Shown piece after piece: positions 53,183-61,960 of a DNA stretch of 64,000 nucleotides. Below the pieces are notes generated by a model, which saw nothing but the letters and a program-made list of their open reading frames with translations, ran no database searches and was not told where the DNA came from. The translations under genes were made by a program, and so were the position numbers. Location: positions 1 to 64,000 of the forward strand of contig QAKE01000045.1 of NCBI GenBank assembly GCA_003343995.1, in the 5' to 3' direction. The first letter of the stretch is position 1. Each line of letters starts with the position of its first letter. This DNA comes from Bacillota bacterium. GTDB taxonomy: Bacteria > Bacillota > Clostridia > Christensenellales > Borkfalkiaceae.

Positions 53183-54401
53183 CGATTTTCCCTCCCAATC
53201 TTTTAAATTCCTCGAAGAACGCGGGATAGGATTTTTCCACCGCCTCCGCGCCGCTTATCTCCACCGCGCCCGCCGCCTTCGTTGCGGCGATCGCCATGCT
53301 CATCACGATTCTGTGGTCGTTGAATCCGTCTGCTTTTCCGCCCGTAAGCCCGCCCGTGCCGTCGATGATCAGCCCGTCGTTTGTTTCTTGCACCTTGCCG
53401 CCGAGGGCGTTGAGATTGACGGCGACGGCGTGCAGCCGGTCGCATTCCTTGATGCGCAGCCGCGCGGCGTTTTTGATGACGGTGCGCCCCGTGGCGTACG
53501 CCGCCGCCACGCTTACGATCGGCACCAGATCGGGGATGTTTCCCGCGTCGATCTCCGCCCCGCTGCTCCGCAACGAAAGAAGCACGTTTTTAATCGCCGC
53601 GTCGCCCTGCGCGGAACCGCCGTCCACGCCGCGCACCCGCACGAGATTGCCGATGGCGCTCGCCGTAATGAAAAACGCCGCGTTGGACCAATCGCCCTCC
53701 ACGCAGATCGTTTCCTTCGGACGATAAACCTGCCCGCCGCGCACGAAAAAGCCGCTTTCCGTCCTTTCGACGGCGATGCCGCTGTCCGCCAGCGCGCGCA
53801 GGGTGAGCTCCACGTAGGACGCGCTTTCCAGCGGCGTCGTCAAAACGATTTCGCTGTCCCCCTCGAGCAGGGGCAGGGCGAAAAGCAATCCCGTTACGTA
53901 CTGCGAGCTGATATCCCCCCGCAAACGGAATACGCCGCTTTGCAGTCTGCCGGAAATCGTCAAGGGCAGTTTGTCGGCGCTCGCGTTGCACCCTTTCAGT
54001 GCGGCGAGCAGTTCCCCCACGGGGCGATCGGGCAATCTGCCCGAGCCGACGAAGGTCGCCTCTATGCCCAGCGCCGCCGCGACGGGCAGGAAAAAGCGCA
54101 GCGTACTGCCGCTTTCCCCGCAGTCGAACACCGCCTTTTTCACGCGGCATTCGGCAAATTTATCCGCCCCGCCGAAAAAGACGGGGGTGATTTCGTACCC
54201 GTTATCTTGTTTCAGCGCCCTGCCGCCCGCCGCCTCGACGCACCGCAGCGTCGCCTCGATGTCCTTGGAAACCGACGAAAGCTCGATACTGCTTTTTTTC
54301 TTTGCCAGCGCGGCGCACAGCAGCGCGCGGTGCGCCGCCGATTTGGAAGGGGGCGCAACGACGTCGCCGTCCAGCGTGCAGGGGGTGATTTTCACGTTCA
54401 T
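53172..54401 (-). CDS. aroA: EPSP synthase (3-phosphoshikimate 1-carboxyvinyltransferase)
   Basis: The 409-residue protein joins PEP to shikimate-3-phosphate. Substrate motifs: PPSKSAAHRALL at about 17-28, ESGSTLRFFLPVA at about 85-97, DWSNAAFF, and RIKECDRLHAV near residue 330. In the region between 90 and 100 the glycine that decides glyphosate sensitivity cannot be judged by eye. Start overlaps the aroB stop by 4 bases. Confidence 0.96.
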   Translation of the reverse strand: MNVKITPCTLDGDVVAPPSKSAAHRALLCAALAKKKSSIELSSVSKDIEATLRCVEAAGGRALKQDNGYEITPVFFGGADKFAECRVKKAVFDCGESGSTLRFFLPVAAALGIEATFVGSGRLPDRPVGELLAALKGCNASADKLPLTISGRLQSGVFRLRGDISSQYVTGLLFALPLLEGDSEIVLTTPLESASYVELTLRALADSGIAVERTESGFFVRGGQVYRPKETICVEGDWSNAAFFITASAIGNLVRVRGVDGGSAQGDAAIKNVLLSLRSSGAEIDAGNIPDLVPIVSVAAAYATGRTVIKNAARLRIKECDRLHAVAVNLNALGGKVQETNDGLIIDGTGGLTGGKADGFNDHRIVMSMAIAATKAAGAVEISGAEAVEKSYPAFFEEFKRLGGKIDVL

Positions 54402-55444
54402 AAATCGGATAAAACCTCCTTTAACGTTTCCATCGATACGGGAAAGATTTCCGCTCTGCCGATTTTTTTCGGCAAAATCAGGCGGAGACTTTGCCCCGCG
54501 CGCTTTTTATCGTTCGCCATGGCGGAAAACAGCTCCTTTCCCGAAAAGGGACACTCCGTCGGCAGACGGTAGCGCGCCAGCGTAGCCTGCAACCGCTCTT
54601 GCATGTTTTTTTCCTCCGCAAAACCGATTTTTTCGGCGTAACGGCAGGCAAACGCCATGCCCATGGCGACGCCCTCTCCGTGGCTGACGGTAAAATCGCT
54701 CAGCTTTTCCGCCGCGTGCCCGAAGGTGTGCCCGAAATTGAGCAGCATGCGCTCGCCCGCGTCGAATTCGTCCTTTTTCACAACGGCAGCCTTGGCGCGC
54801 ACGCTCGTTTCCACGACGGTTTCGATATCCGCATGCCCCGTTTCCAGCGCGGCGAAAAACGCCGCGTCGCCGATAACGCCGTATTTGATCGCTTCCGCCA
54901 TGCCCTCGGAAAAGAGGTTTTCGGGAAGATTCGATATGACGTCGGTATCGCAAACCACCAACGACGGCTGATGGAACGCCCCCGCGAGATTTTTGCCCGC
55001 GGGCAGATCCACCCCCGTTTTGCCGCCGACGGAGGAATCGACCGCCGCGAGCAAGGTGGTGGGAATTTGCACGAAGGACACGCCGCGGAGGTAAATCGCC
55101 GCGACGAACCCGCACACGTCCCCCACCACGCCGCCGCCGAGGGCGACGAGCACGTCCGAACGGGTGATTTCCGCGGCGCATAACGTCGATAAAATCTTCT
55201 CCGCCGTGGCGAGGGTTTTATGCCGTTCCCCGTGCTCGAAGGCGAGGGTGTAAACCTGAAATCCCGCGTCGATCAGCGCGGCGCGCACCTCGCCGCCGTA
55301 TAACGGCAGCACGACGTCGTCGGAAACGATAAACGCCTTTTTTCCCTTCGTCACGCGGGCGATTTCCCGCCCCGCGCTTTGCAGTATGCCTCCCCCGACG
55401 AGCACCTCGTAGGGCTTAGCCGTTTCAATTGGAATTCTTTTCAT
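54398..55444 (-). CDS. aroB: 3-dehydroquinate synthase
   Basis: The 348-residue NAD- and Zn-dependent enzyme closes the ring of DAHP to 3-dehydroquinate. Motifs: GGGVVGDVCGFVAAIYLRG (NAD/metal) in parts GGGVVGDV and FVAAIYLRG, VDSSVGGKTGVD, and NFGHTFGHAAEKL with the Zn-binding histidines. Its start lies 20 bases inside the tyrA end. Confidence 0.96.
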   Translation of the reverse strand: MKRIPIETAKPYEVLVGGGILQSAGREIARVTKGKKAFIVSDDVVLPLYGGEVRAALIDAGFQVYTLAFEHGERHKTLATAEKILSTLCAAEITRSDVLVALGGGVVGDVCGFVAAIYLRGVSFVQIPTTLLAAVDSSVGGKTGVDLPAGKNLAGAFHQPSLVVCDTDVISNLPENLFSEGMAEAIKYGVIGDAAFFAALETGHADIETVVETSVRAKAAVVKKDEFDAGERMLLNFGHTFGHAAEKLSDFTVSHGEGVAMGMAFACRYAEKIGFAEEKNMQERLQATLARYRLPTECPFSGKELFSAMANDKKRAGQSLRLILPKKIGRAEIFPVSMETLKEVLSDL

Positions 55445-56273
55445 ATTTTTTATCGACGAGCGCCTTCCGCTCCCGCCCCTCTTTCAAAAGCTGTTTCATT
55501 GTTTCGGCGTCGTTTTCGTAAAGCGCGCACTTATATTCCCCCAACCGCTCGATGAGCCCGTCGATTTCCGTGAGCAGATTTTCCTTGTTGTCGAAAAACA
55601 GCTCCGTCCACATCTCCTCGTTGAGCCGCGCGACGCGCGTCATATCGCGGAAGCTGCCCGCGGAAAAGCCCTTGTGGCTGAGCGCCGACGGACTTTTTAC
55701 GTACGCGCTCGACAAAACGTGCGCCAGCTGGGAAGTTAAGGCGATCATCTTGTCGTGCTCTTCGGGCGCGGCAAACTGTATGCGCGTGAAACCGATTGCG
55801 ATAAACAGCTCCTTCGCCGTTTCCAGCTCGCTTATCGTCACCGTTTTATCGGGCACGAGAATCATGGACGCGTTTTTAAAAAGCGCCTCCCGCGAGTGGT
55901 CGAAACCGGAAAATTCCACCCCCGCCATGGGGTGTCCGCCGATAAAGGTGAACCCCTTTTCCCGCGCTAGCGGAAAGAGGACGTCGCACACCGCCTTTTT
56001 CACCCCCGCGGTATCGAGAACGATGCACTTTTTGGGGATTTTATCGGCGTTTTCCTCCACGTAGCGAACGCTCGCCGCGGGATAGAGCGCGACGATCAGC
56101 ATATCGAGCGCGGAAAGATCTTGCAATTCCCCGTCGATCGCGCCCGTTAAAAGGGCTTTTTTCAAACTTTCTGCGTTGACGTCCGCGCCGTACACGGCGT
56201 GGGGCGTATTCTTTTTCACGGCTTTGGCGATCGATCCCCCGATGAGCCCCAAGCCGACGATGCCGATGTTCAT
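55425..56273 (-). CDS. tyrA: Prephenate dehydrogenase
   Basis: The 282-residue protein oxidises prephenate to hydroxyphenylpyruvate, the tyrosine branch. Rossmann motif IVGLGLIGGSIAKAV (4-18), then GGHPMAGVEFSGFDHS with the catalytic His, and HDKMIALTSQLAHVLSSAYV with the prephenate site. No ACT domain is visible at the C-terminus. It begins 8 bases after the aroF stop. Confidence 0.95.
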   Translation of the reverse strand: MNIGIVGLGLIGGSIAKAVKKNTPHAVYGADVNAESLKKALLTGAIDGELQDLSALDMLIVALYPAASVRYVEENADKIPKKCIVLDTAGVKKAVCDVLFPLAREKGFTFIGGHPMAGVEFSGFDHSREALFKNASMILVPDKTVTISELETAKELFIAIGFTRIQFAAPEEHDKMIALTSQLAHVLSSAYVKSPSALSHKGFSAGSFRDMTRVARLNEEMWTELFFDNKENLLTEIDGLIERLGEYKCALYENDAETMKQLLKEGRERKALVDKKYEKNSN

Positions 56274-56281
56274 GTTTTACC

Positions 56282-57286
56282 TCATTTCGCCGCGAAGGGC
56301 AATATGGCGTTTACGTTGTCCGCAAGTTCTTTGAACGCGTCGGGCGTGAGCGACTGCTGCCCGTCGCACAGGGCGTGCTGCGGATCGTTGTGCACTTCGA
56401 TGATCAGTCCGTCCGCGCCGGCGGCGGCCGCCGCCAAAGACATGGGCTTTACGTAACGGGCGTACCCCGTGGCGTGGCTGGGATCGATGACGACGGGCAG
56501 GTGCGTCATCTGTTTGAGCACGGGGATGGCGCAGAGATCGAGGGTGTTTCTCGTGCTCGTTTCAAACGTCCTGATGCCGCGCTCGCACAAAATCACGTCG
56601 GTATTGCCCCCCGCCATGATGTATTCCGCGCTCATCACCAACTCCTGCAGCGTGCTGCTCATGCCGCGCTTTAGCAAAATCGGCTTTCTGATTTTGCCGA
56701 GCTCCTTCAACAGCTCGAAATTCTGCATGTTGCGCGCACCCACCTGCAAAACGTCCACCTCCTCGAAGAGGGGCAGCTGCGAAAGGTCCATGATTTCCGT
56801 CACGATGGGCAGTCCCGTTTCCCTTTTCGCTTCGAGCAGCAATCGGATGCCCTCGCCCCTCAGCCCCTGAAAGGCATACGGGGAGGTTCTCGGCTTGAAC
56901 GCGCCGCCGCGCAGCAATTTCGCGCCCGCCGCCTTCACCGCCTTCGCCACGCCGACGATCTGCTCCTCGCTCTCCACCGAGCAGGGACCGGCGATAAACT
57001 GAAAATTGCCGCCGCCGATCTTCGCGCCGCAAACGTCCACCACGGTGTCCTGCGGGTGAAATTTGCGGTTGGCGTTTTTAAACGGTTCCTGAATGCGCTT
57101 TACGTCCTCCACCACGTCGAGCGAGCGGATCAGGTCGATATCGATTTTGGAAGTATCGCCGATGAGCCCGAGCACCGTCATATTTTCGCCGCGGCTCACG
57201 TTGACCTTTACGCCCTTGTCCGTCAGCCAGCCGACGAGATTGTCGAGCTGCGATTTGTCGTAATCCTTCTTCGGAATGATGATCAT
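56282..57286 (-). CDS. aroF: DAHP synthase, type I-beta with ferredoxin-like regulatory domain
   Basis: The 334-residue protein commits PEP and erythrose-4-phosphate to aromatics. Residues 1-70 form the small ferredoxin-like regulatory domain (MIIIPKKDYDKSQLDNLV... FSFE-free type), as in Thermotoga, where Tyr or Phe inhibit. The catalytic part has GPCSVESEEQIV, LLRGGAFKPRTSPYAFQG, LKRGMSSTLQE and VIDPSHATGYARYV. Metal ligands Cys, His, Glu and Asp are present. First gene of the eight-gene operon, behind the attenuator. Confidence 0.96.
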   Translation of the reverse strand: MIIIPKKDYDKSQLDNLVGWLTDKGVKVNVSRGENMTVLGLIGDTSKIDIDLIRSLDVVEDVKRIQEPFKNANRKFHPQDTVVDVCGAKIGGGNFQFIAGPCSVESEEQIVGVAKAVKAAGAKLLRGGAFKPRTSPYAFQGLRGEGIRLLLEAKRETGLPIVTEIMDLSQLPLFEEVDVLQVGARNMQNFELLKELGKIRKPILLKRGMSSTLQELVMSAEYIMAGGNTDVILCERGIRTFETSTRNTLDLCAIPVLKQMTHLPVVIDPSHATGYARYVKPMSLAAAAAGADGLIIEVHNDPQHALCDGQQSLTPDAFKELADNVNAILPFAAK

Positions 57287-57307
57287 ATTTTTTACTCCTT
57301 ATTCAAA

Positions 57308-57336
57308 CAAAAAACGCGCCGCATTGCTGCGGCGCG
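57308..57336 (-). terminator. Attenuator terminator of the aro operon
   Basis: Minus strand stem CGCGCCGC / GCGGCGCG (57336-57329 and 57322-57315), loop AGCAAT, then TTTTTTG. The 5' arm and loop can instead pair with TTGCTGTGGT (57392-57383), forming an antiterminator that blocks this stem. Confidence 0.9.
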
Positions 57337-57382
57337 CACGTTTTTCTGCTTTTCCATTGAAATTGAAATTGTCCGGAAAAAA

Positions 57383-57392
57383 ACCACAGCAA
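57383..57392 (-). promoter_or_regulatory. Antiterminator strand of the aro attenuator
   Basis: On the RNA, UUGCUGUGGU (57392-57383) can pair for 10 positions (8 Watson-Crick, 2 wobble) with GCCGCAGCAA (57333-57324), which includes five of the eight bases in the terminator's 5' arm. It begins 9 bases after the leader stop codon, so a ribosome at the stop would cover it, and a ribosome stalled upstream would not. Confidence 0.75.
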
Positions 57393-57401
57393 AAAATTCA
57401 C

Positions 57402-57467
57402 TTACTTTTGATAAAAGTACGCGTAAAAGTAAAAGTTAAAATAGTTTTTGCCGTTGAATTTTTGCAT
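57402..57467 (-). CDS. Phe/Tyr-rich leader peptide of the aro operon
   Basis: A 21-residue open frame (ATG 57467, stop TAA 57402-57404) with a GAGAGG ribosome site 6 bases upstream. Five Phe and five Tyr occur in 21 residues, concentrated in the run NYFNFYFYAYFY (residues 8-19). It lies between the operon promoter and an intrinsic terminator, 116 bases before aroF. This is the classical layout of a leader peptide whose translation measures charged tRNA-Phe and tRNA-Tyr. No Trp codon is present, which matches the operon's products. No known function other than regulation is expected for the peptide. Confidence 0.9.
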   Translation of the reverse strand: MQKFNGKNYFNFYFYAYFYQK

Positions 57468-57490
57468 AATGTGCCTCTCGTTACGCTAAT

Positions 57491-57519
57491 ATAATAGAAC
57501 ATCCGCCGCGATTTGTCAA
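57491..57519 (-). promoter_or_regulatory. Promoter of the aro operon
   Basis: Minus strand TTGACA (57519-57514), 17-base spacer, TATTAT (57496-57491). The -35 box overlaps the recF stop codon. Transcription should start about 15-20 bases before the leader peptide ATG. Confidence 0.88.
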
Positions 57520-58622
57520 ACGCTTGACGAAATTTTTTTCAATTTTCCCGCAAGCACCGTCATTTTTTTAAAGGGCGCGGCGCCGAACACCCGCTTGTCG
57601 GCGTTGGTGCAGGTGATGATCGTCTGCATGCCCTCCGCCCGCTCGATCAGCCGCCGCTGGCGCACTTTGTCCAGCTCGCTCAGCACATCGTCCAAAACCA
57701 GCACGGGATATTCCCCCGATCTGCCGCGGAAAATTTCCGTTTCCGCGAGTTTGAGCGCCAGCGCCACCGTGCGCTGCTGACCTTGCGAACCGTAAACGCG
57801 CACGTCCTCGCCGTCCAAAAACAGCTTCATGTCGTCGCGGTGCGGTCCCACGGTGGTGAATCCCAGACGCACGTCCTTTTCGTACGCCGTGCGCAGATCC
57901 TCCTTCACCGCGAAGGCGATTTCCTCCTCCGTACCGTAATAGCCGCTTTCCGAGGAGATTTTCAGCGTCTCCTTCCCCCCCGAAAGAAAGGCGTGCGCCT
58001 CCTCCGACAGCGGTCCGAGGGTTTTTAAAAATTCGTTGCGCAAAAGGATGATTTTCGCCGCGTAGCGGGAAAATTCCGCGTCCCAGATCGGCAGGGTATC
58101 CCAAATCACCGCGCGGTCCTTTTCCTTTAAAAGGTTATTTCTCTGCTGCAAAATCTTATTGTAGCGGTTGAGCGCGTAAAGGTAGCTTTTGCTCATCTGC
58201 GACAGGGAAATGTTCATGAACCGCCGCCGGTCCTCCGGCGATTCTTTCACGAGCTTCAGCTCGTTGGGGTTGAAAAACACGCTGTTGACGTTGCCGAGCA
58301 GCTCCCCGATGCGCAAAATCGGCGTGCCGTTGATCTTCACGTTTTTCTTGTCGGTGCGGGAAATTTCCATTTCGATGACGATTTCCCCGTAACGGCTTTC
58401 GGCGCGGCAGGAAATTTCCGCCTTTTCCGCCCCCTTTTTCACCAGCTGATACTCCTTCGTCGCGCGCGGAGAATAGCCGGTGCAAAGCAAAAACACCGCC
58501 TCCGCGGCGTTGGTTTTCCCCTGCGCGTTGGCGCCCGCGAGCACGTTGACGGCGGCGTCAAAGGAAAATTCCTCCTCCGCGTAATTTCTGAAATTTTTCA
58601 ACCGTAAAGTTTTTATCAGCAT
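57516..58622 (-). CDS. recF: DNA replication/repair protein RecF
   Basis: The 368-residue SMC-like ATPase loads RecA at gaps. N-terminal LIKTLRLKNFRNYAEEEFSF with Walker A GANAQGKTNAAEAVF, then FFNPNELKLVKESPEDRRRF, the signature region, and Walker B YPVLVLDDVLSELDKVRQRR, in parts VLVLDDVLSELD. In many bacteria recF follows dnaN and precedes gyrB; here it is reversed, divergent from dnaA, without dnaN. Its own promoter lies within the dnaA leader. Confidence 0.93.
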   Translation of the reverse strand: MLIKTLRLKNFRNYAEEEFSFDAAVNVLAGANAQGKTNAAEAVFLLCTGYSPRATKEYQLVKKGAEKAEISCRAESRYGEIVIEMEISRTDKKNVKINGTPILRIGELLGNVNSVFFNPNELKLVKESPEDRRRFMNISLSQMSKSYLYALNRYNKILQQRNNLLKEKDRAVIWDTLPIWDAEFSRYAAKIILLRNEFLKTLGPLSEEAHAFLSGGKETLKISSESGYYGTEEEIAFAVKEDLRTAYEKDVRLGFTTVGPHRDDMKLFLDGEDVRVYGSQGQQRTVALALKLAETEIFRGRSGEYPVLVLDDVLSELDKVRQRRLIERAEGMQTIITCTNADKRVFGAAPFKKMTVLAGKLKKISSSV

Positions 58623-58648
58623 AATTATGTTTAAATTTTCCGCGGCGA

Positions 58649-58677
58649 TTGACTTTACCGCGTTTTTTTGATATATT
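58649..58677 (+). promoter_or_regulatory. Promoter of dnaA
   Basis: Plus strand TTGACT (58649-58654), 17-base spacer, TATATT (58672-58677). Its predicted start (about 58684) lies inside the region transcribed leftwards from the recF promoter. Confidence 0.75.
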
Positions 58678-58687
58678 GATATAGCAC

Positions 58688-58720
58688 CCTTTTATAAAGG
58701 GCGTTATGTTCTTAGAACAT
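58688..58720. promoter_or_regulatory. Two palindromes in the dnaA-recF control region
   Basis: CCCTTT-TAT-AAAGGG (58688-58702) and ATGTTCT-T-AGAACAT (58706-58720) are perfect dyads placed between the two facing promoters; the second abuts the recF -10 box. They could be operators, or they could form hairpins in both transcripts. They are not LexA boxes (CGAAC-N4-GTTCG) and not DnaA boxes. Confidence 0.6.
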
Positions 58721-58747
58721 TATACCGTTTTTTTGCGGGATTTGCAA
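58719..58747 (-). promoter_or_regulatory. Promoter of recF
   Basis: Minus strand TTGCAA (58747-58742), 17-base spacer, TATAAT (58724-58719). It lies to the right of the dnaA promoter and reads towards it. Confidence 0.72.
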
Positions 58748-58764
58748 CATAAGAGGTACAAAAA

Positions 58765-60096
58765 ATGGAAAGTTACGAGATTTTATGGAACGCCGCGCTG
58801 GCAGAACTGGAAACCAAGGTGAGCGCCATTTCCTATTCCACCTATATCACGCGGCTCACCCCCGTCGATTTTAAAGGCAATAAAATCGTGCTGTGCGTGC
58901 CCAACGAGCTTTTCGCAAAGCAAATCGCCAACTCCCTTTCCGATAAAATCCGCGCCGCGCTCATCAACTCGAAGTCGGGAATCACCGATTTCGAGCTTTA
59001 CACCGGCAAAGGCAAGGAAGATTACATGCAGTACGTGCAGAATAATTCCGACGTGCCGCAGGGCGGTCCCATCAACCCCGCCTTCACCTTCGATTCCTTC
59101 GTCGTCGGTCCCTCCAACGAATATATTTTCGCCGCGGGCAAAGCGGTGGCGGAAAATCCGGGGGAAGCGTATAACCCGCTGTTCATCTACGGCGGAACGG
59201 GGCTCGGCAAAACGCATATTCTGATGGCGATCGCCAACCATATCAAACTGCACGCGCCCTCGCTCAACGTGCTTTACGCCACCTGCGAACAGTTCACCAA
59301 CCAGCTCATCGAAAGCATTTCCCGCGGGTCCAACAAGGGCTCGGAATTCCGCAGCCGCTACCGCAACGTGGACGTGCTTTTGATCGACGACGTGCAGTTC
59401 CTCGCCAAAAAGGAAAGCACGCAGATGGAGTTTTTCCACACCTTTAACGAACTCGTGCTGCAAAACAAGCAGATCGTGCTCACCTCCGACAGACCGCCGA
59501 AGGAAATCGAACTGCTCGAAGACCGTTTGAAAACCCGTTTCGAGGGCGGACTTCTGGCGGACGTGCAGCCCCCCGATCTGGAAACGCGCATCGCCATTCT
59601 GAAAAAGAAGGCGGAAGAGAAAAAATGCGTCGTCGACATCAAGGTGCTCGCCTACCTCGCGGAAACGGGCGGCGACGACATCCGCACCCTCATCGGCAAG
59701 CTGACCAAGGTCATCTTCTTTTCCAAATTGCAGGAAAAGGCGATTACCGTGGACATGGCGGCGGAAGCGCTCAAGGAATCCATCGGCGGCGAGCAGGAGG
59801 AAATCGAAATCAAGGCGGAGGACATCGTCAAATGCGTGTGCGAGTTCTTCAAGATTTCCAAAGCCGATTTGCTCGGCAAAAAGCGCAATAAGGAATTCGT
59901 CGAGCCGCGGCACATCTGCATGTACCTCATCAACGAGCTGATGAGCCTGCCCCTCATGACCATCGGGCAGATCATCGGCGGCAGGGATTACACCACCGTA
60001 ATTCACGCGCGCGATAAAATCGAGGACCTCATCAAGACCAACAACAAGACGGCGGTGCAGATCAACGATTTGAAAAATATGATTTTGAAGAAATAG
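58765..60096 (+). CDS. dnaA: Chromosomal replication initiator DnaA
   Basis: The 443-residue initiator binds DnaA boxes and opens the origin. Domain I is residues 1-80; the short linker follows; AAA+ Walker A is GGTGLGKTH near residue 149; Walker B VLLIDDVQF near residue 210; domain IV ends with the DnaA signature GGRDYTTVIHARDKIEDLI in which DYTTVIHARD contacts DNA. Linker domain II is short. ATG 58765 has an AAGAGG site. The gap upstream holds no TTATCCACA-type boxes, so the origin is probably not at this end. Confidence 0.96.
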   Translation: MESYEILWNAALAELETKVSAISYSTYITRLTPVDFKGNKIVLCVPNELFAKQIANSLSDKIRAALINSKSGITDFELYTGKGKEDYMQYVQNNSDVPQGGPINPAFTFDSFVVGPSNEYIFAAGKAVAENPGEAYNPLFIYGGTGLGKTHILMAIANHIKLHAPSLNVLYATCEQFTNQLIESISRGSNKGSEFRSRYRNVDVLLIDDVQFLAKKESTQMEFFHTFNELVLQNKQIVLTSDRPPKEIELLEDRLKTRFEGGLLADVQPPDLETRIAILKKKAEEKKCVVDIKVLAYLAETGGDDIRTLIGKLTKVIFFSKLQEKAITVDMAAEALKESIGGEQEEIEIKAEDIVKCVCEFFKISKADLLGKKRNKEFVEPRHICMYLINELMSLPLMTIGQIIGGRDYTTVIHARDKIEDLIKTNNKTAVQINDLKNMILKK

Positions 60097-60100
60097 CGTT

Positions 60101-61957
60101 ATGGAACTTTTTTCCGAAGGACAATACGACGCGGTCGTGATCGGCGCGGGACACGCCGGCTGCGAAGCGGCGCTCGCTCTGGCGCGCACGGGGCAGAAAA
60201 CGGCGATGCTCACCCTGAATCTGGACAGCATCGCCTTTATGGCGTGCAACCCCTCCATCGGCGGCACGGCGAAAGGGCACCTCGTGCGGGAAATCGACGC
60301 GCTGGGCGGCGAAATGGGCATCAACGCCGACAAGGCGCTTTTGCAGATCCGCATGCTGAACCGCGGCAAGGGCGCGGCGGTTCAATCCTTGCGCGGGCAG
60401 GAGGATAAAAACCTCTATCACCGACTGATGAAGCAAACCTTGGAGCGCACGCCGAATCTGCGGATTTTACAGGGCGAGGCGGCGGAGATTTTAACGAAAG
60501 ACGGCGCGGTCAACGGCGTGAAAACCACCTACGGGGGCGTACTGCACGCGAAAGCGGTCGTCGTCGCCACGGGGGTTTATCTGAACGGCAGCGTCATCGC
60601 CGGCGAATGGAAACAGCCGAGCGGACCTTCCGGCTTTGCGCCCGCCACGCGACTGACGGAAAATTTAATCGACCTCGGCTTTGAAATCCGCCGTTTCAAA
60701 ACGGGCACGCCCGCCCGCGTGGACGGCAGAACCATCGACTTTTCCGCACTGGAAATCCAGAACGGCGAAACGGATATTTACCCTTTTTCCTATTTGAGCC
60801 GCCGCGTGCCGCAAAAGCAGGCGCCGTGCTATCTCACCTACACCAACGAAAGAACGCACGAAATCATCCGCGCCAACCTGCACCGCGCCCCCCTTTACGC
60901 GGGCATGATCAAGGGCGTGGGGCCGCGTTACTGCCCTTCTATCGAGGATAAAGTGGTGCGCTTCGCCGATAAGGACCGGCACCAGCTGTTTTTAGAACCC
61001 GAGGGCGGCGACACCGACGAGGTGTACGTACAAGGGCTTTCCACATCCCTGCCCCACGAGGTGCAGCGGGAATTATACCATACGATCAAGGGGCTGGAAC
61101 ATTGCGAAATCATGCGCTACGCCTACGCGATCGAATACGACGCCATAGATTCTCTCGCCCTGCTCCCCACGCTGGAATACAAAAACGTGAAAAATCTCTT
61201 CACCGCGGGGCAGATCAACGGCACGAGCGGCTACGAAGAGGCGGCGGCGCAGGGGCTGATCGCGGGATTGAACGCCTCGCTTTCCTTGCGCGGCGAAGCT
61301 CCCGTCGCCCTACGGCGCGACGAGGCGTATATCGGCGTTTTGATCGACGATCTGGTGACGAAGGGCACCAACGAGCCGTATCGCATGATGACCTCCCGCG
61401 CGGAGCACCGCATCGTTCTGCGGCAGGACAACGCCGATTTCCGCTTGACGGAGCTCGGCAGAAAGTGCGGGCTTGTGGACGATAAGCGCTGGCGGGCTTT
61501 CGGCAAACGCAAAAGAGCGTACGAAAAGGCGACGGCGGAAATGCAGACGAGAAAGACGCCGAAGGAAGCGAACGCGCTCGTCGCCGCGCACGGCGGAACG
61601 GAGCTGAACGGCGCGATCAGCTATGCCGACATGGTGCGCAGAAACATTTCCCTTTCGGAAATCAGGCAAACGTTCGGCGCGTTTCGCGGCATCGGCGACG
61701 ACATTTTGGAGACGGCGGAAACCGACGCGAAGTACGAAGGGTATCTCGCCCGCGCGCTGGAACAGATAGAACGGGCGAAAAAGCTGGAAGAAAAAACGCT
61801 GCCCGAGGACATCGATTACATGAGCATTGCGGGGCTCAGAATAGAGGCGCGGCAAAAGCTTTCCAAAATCCGCCCGCTGAACTTGGGGCAGGCGGGAAGA
61901 ATTTCCGGCGTAAACCCCGCGGACATCGCCGTTTTAATGGTTTATCTTAAAAAATAA
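60101..61957 (+). CDS. mnmG: tRNA uridine-5-carboxymethylaminomethyl modification enzyme MnmG
   Basis: The 618-residue FAD enzyme, with MnmE, makes cmnm5U34 in certain tRNAs. FAD motif [16 protein letters not shown] (residues 9-24), [21 protein letters not shown] in parts [12 protein letters not shown] and [10 protein letters not shown], and the signature [15 protein letters not shown] near residue 270. It starts 4 bases after the dnaA stop, so replication initiation and tRNA modification share an operon here; in many Firmicutes mnmG instead sits with mnmE near the origin. Confidence 0.96.
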   Translation: MELFSEGQYDAVVIGAGHAGCEAALALARTGQKTAMLTLNLDSIAFMACNPSIGGTAKGHLVREIDALGGEMGINADKALLQIRMLNRGKGAAVQSLRGQEDKNLYHRLMKQTLERTPNLRILQGEAAEILTKDGAVNGVKTTYGGVLHAKAVVVATGVYLNGSVIAGEWKQPSGPSGFAPATRLTENLIDLGFEIRRFKTGTPARVDGRTIDFSALEIQNGETDIYPFSYLSRRVPQKQAPCYLTYTNERTHEIIRANLHRAPLYAGMIKGVGPRYCPSIEDKVVRFADKDRHQLFLEPEGGDTDEVYVQGLSTSLPHEVQRELYHTIKGLEHCEIMRYAYAIEYDAIDSLALLPTLEYKNVKNLFTAGQINGTSGYEEAAAQGLIAGLNASLSLRGEAPVALRRDEAYIGVLIDDLVTKGTNEPYRMMTSRAEHRIVLRQDNADFRLTELGRKCGLVDDKRWRAFGKRKRAYEKATAEMQTRKTPKEANALVAAHGGTELNGAISYADMVRRNISLSEIRQTFGAFRGIGDDILETAETDAKYEGYLARALEQIERAKKLEEKTLPEDIDYMSIAGLRIEARQKLSKIRPLNLGQAGRISGVNPADIAVLMVYLKK

Positions 61958-61960
61958 AAA

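Noticed and set aside
57241..57480. T-box for aromatic amino acids before aroF
   Set aside because: No AGGGTGGNACCGCG-like core in the leader; the peptide and antiterminator account for the structure.
58706..58720. LexA/SOS box at the recF promoter
   Set aside because: The dyad reads GTTC-N3-GAAC; the firmicute LexA box is CGAAC-N4-GTTCG, so the half-sites are in the opposite order.
58623..58764. Possible origin of replication upstream of dnaA
   Set aside because: No TTATCCACA-like DnaA boxes and no AT-rich repeat array; the gap is only 142 bases and is filled by two promoters.
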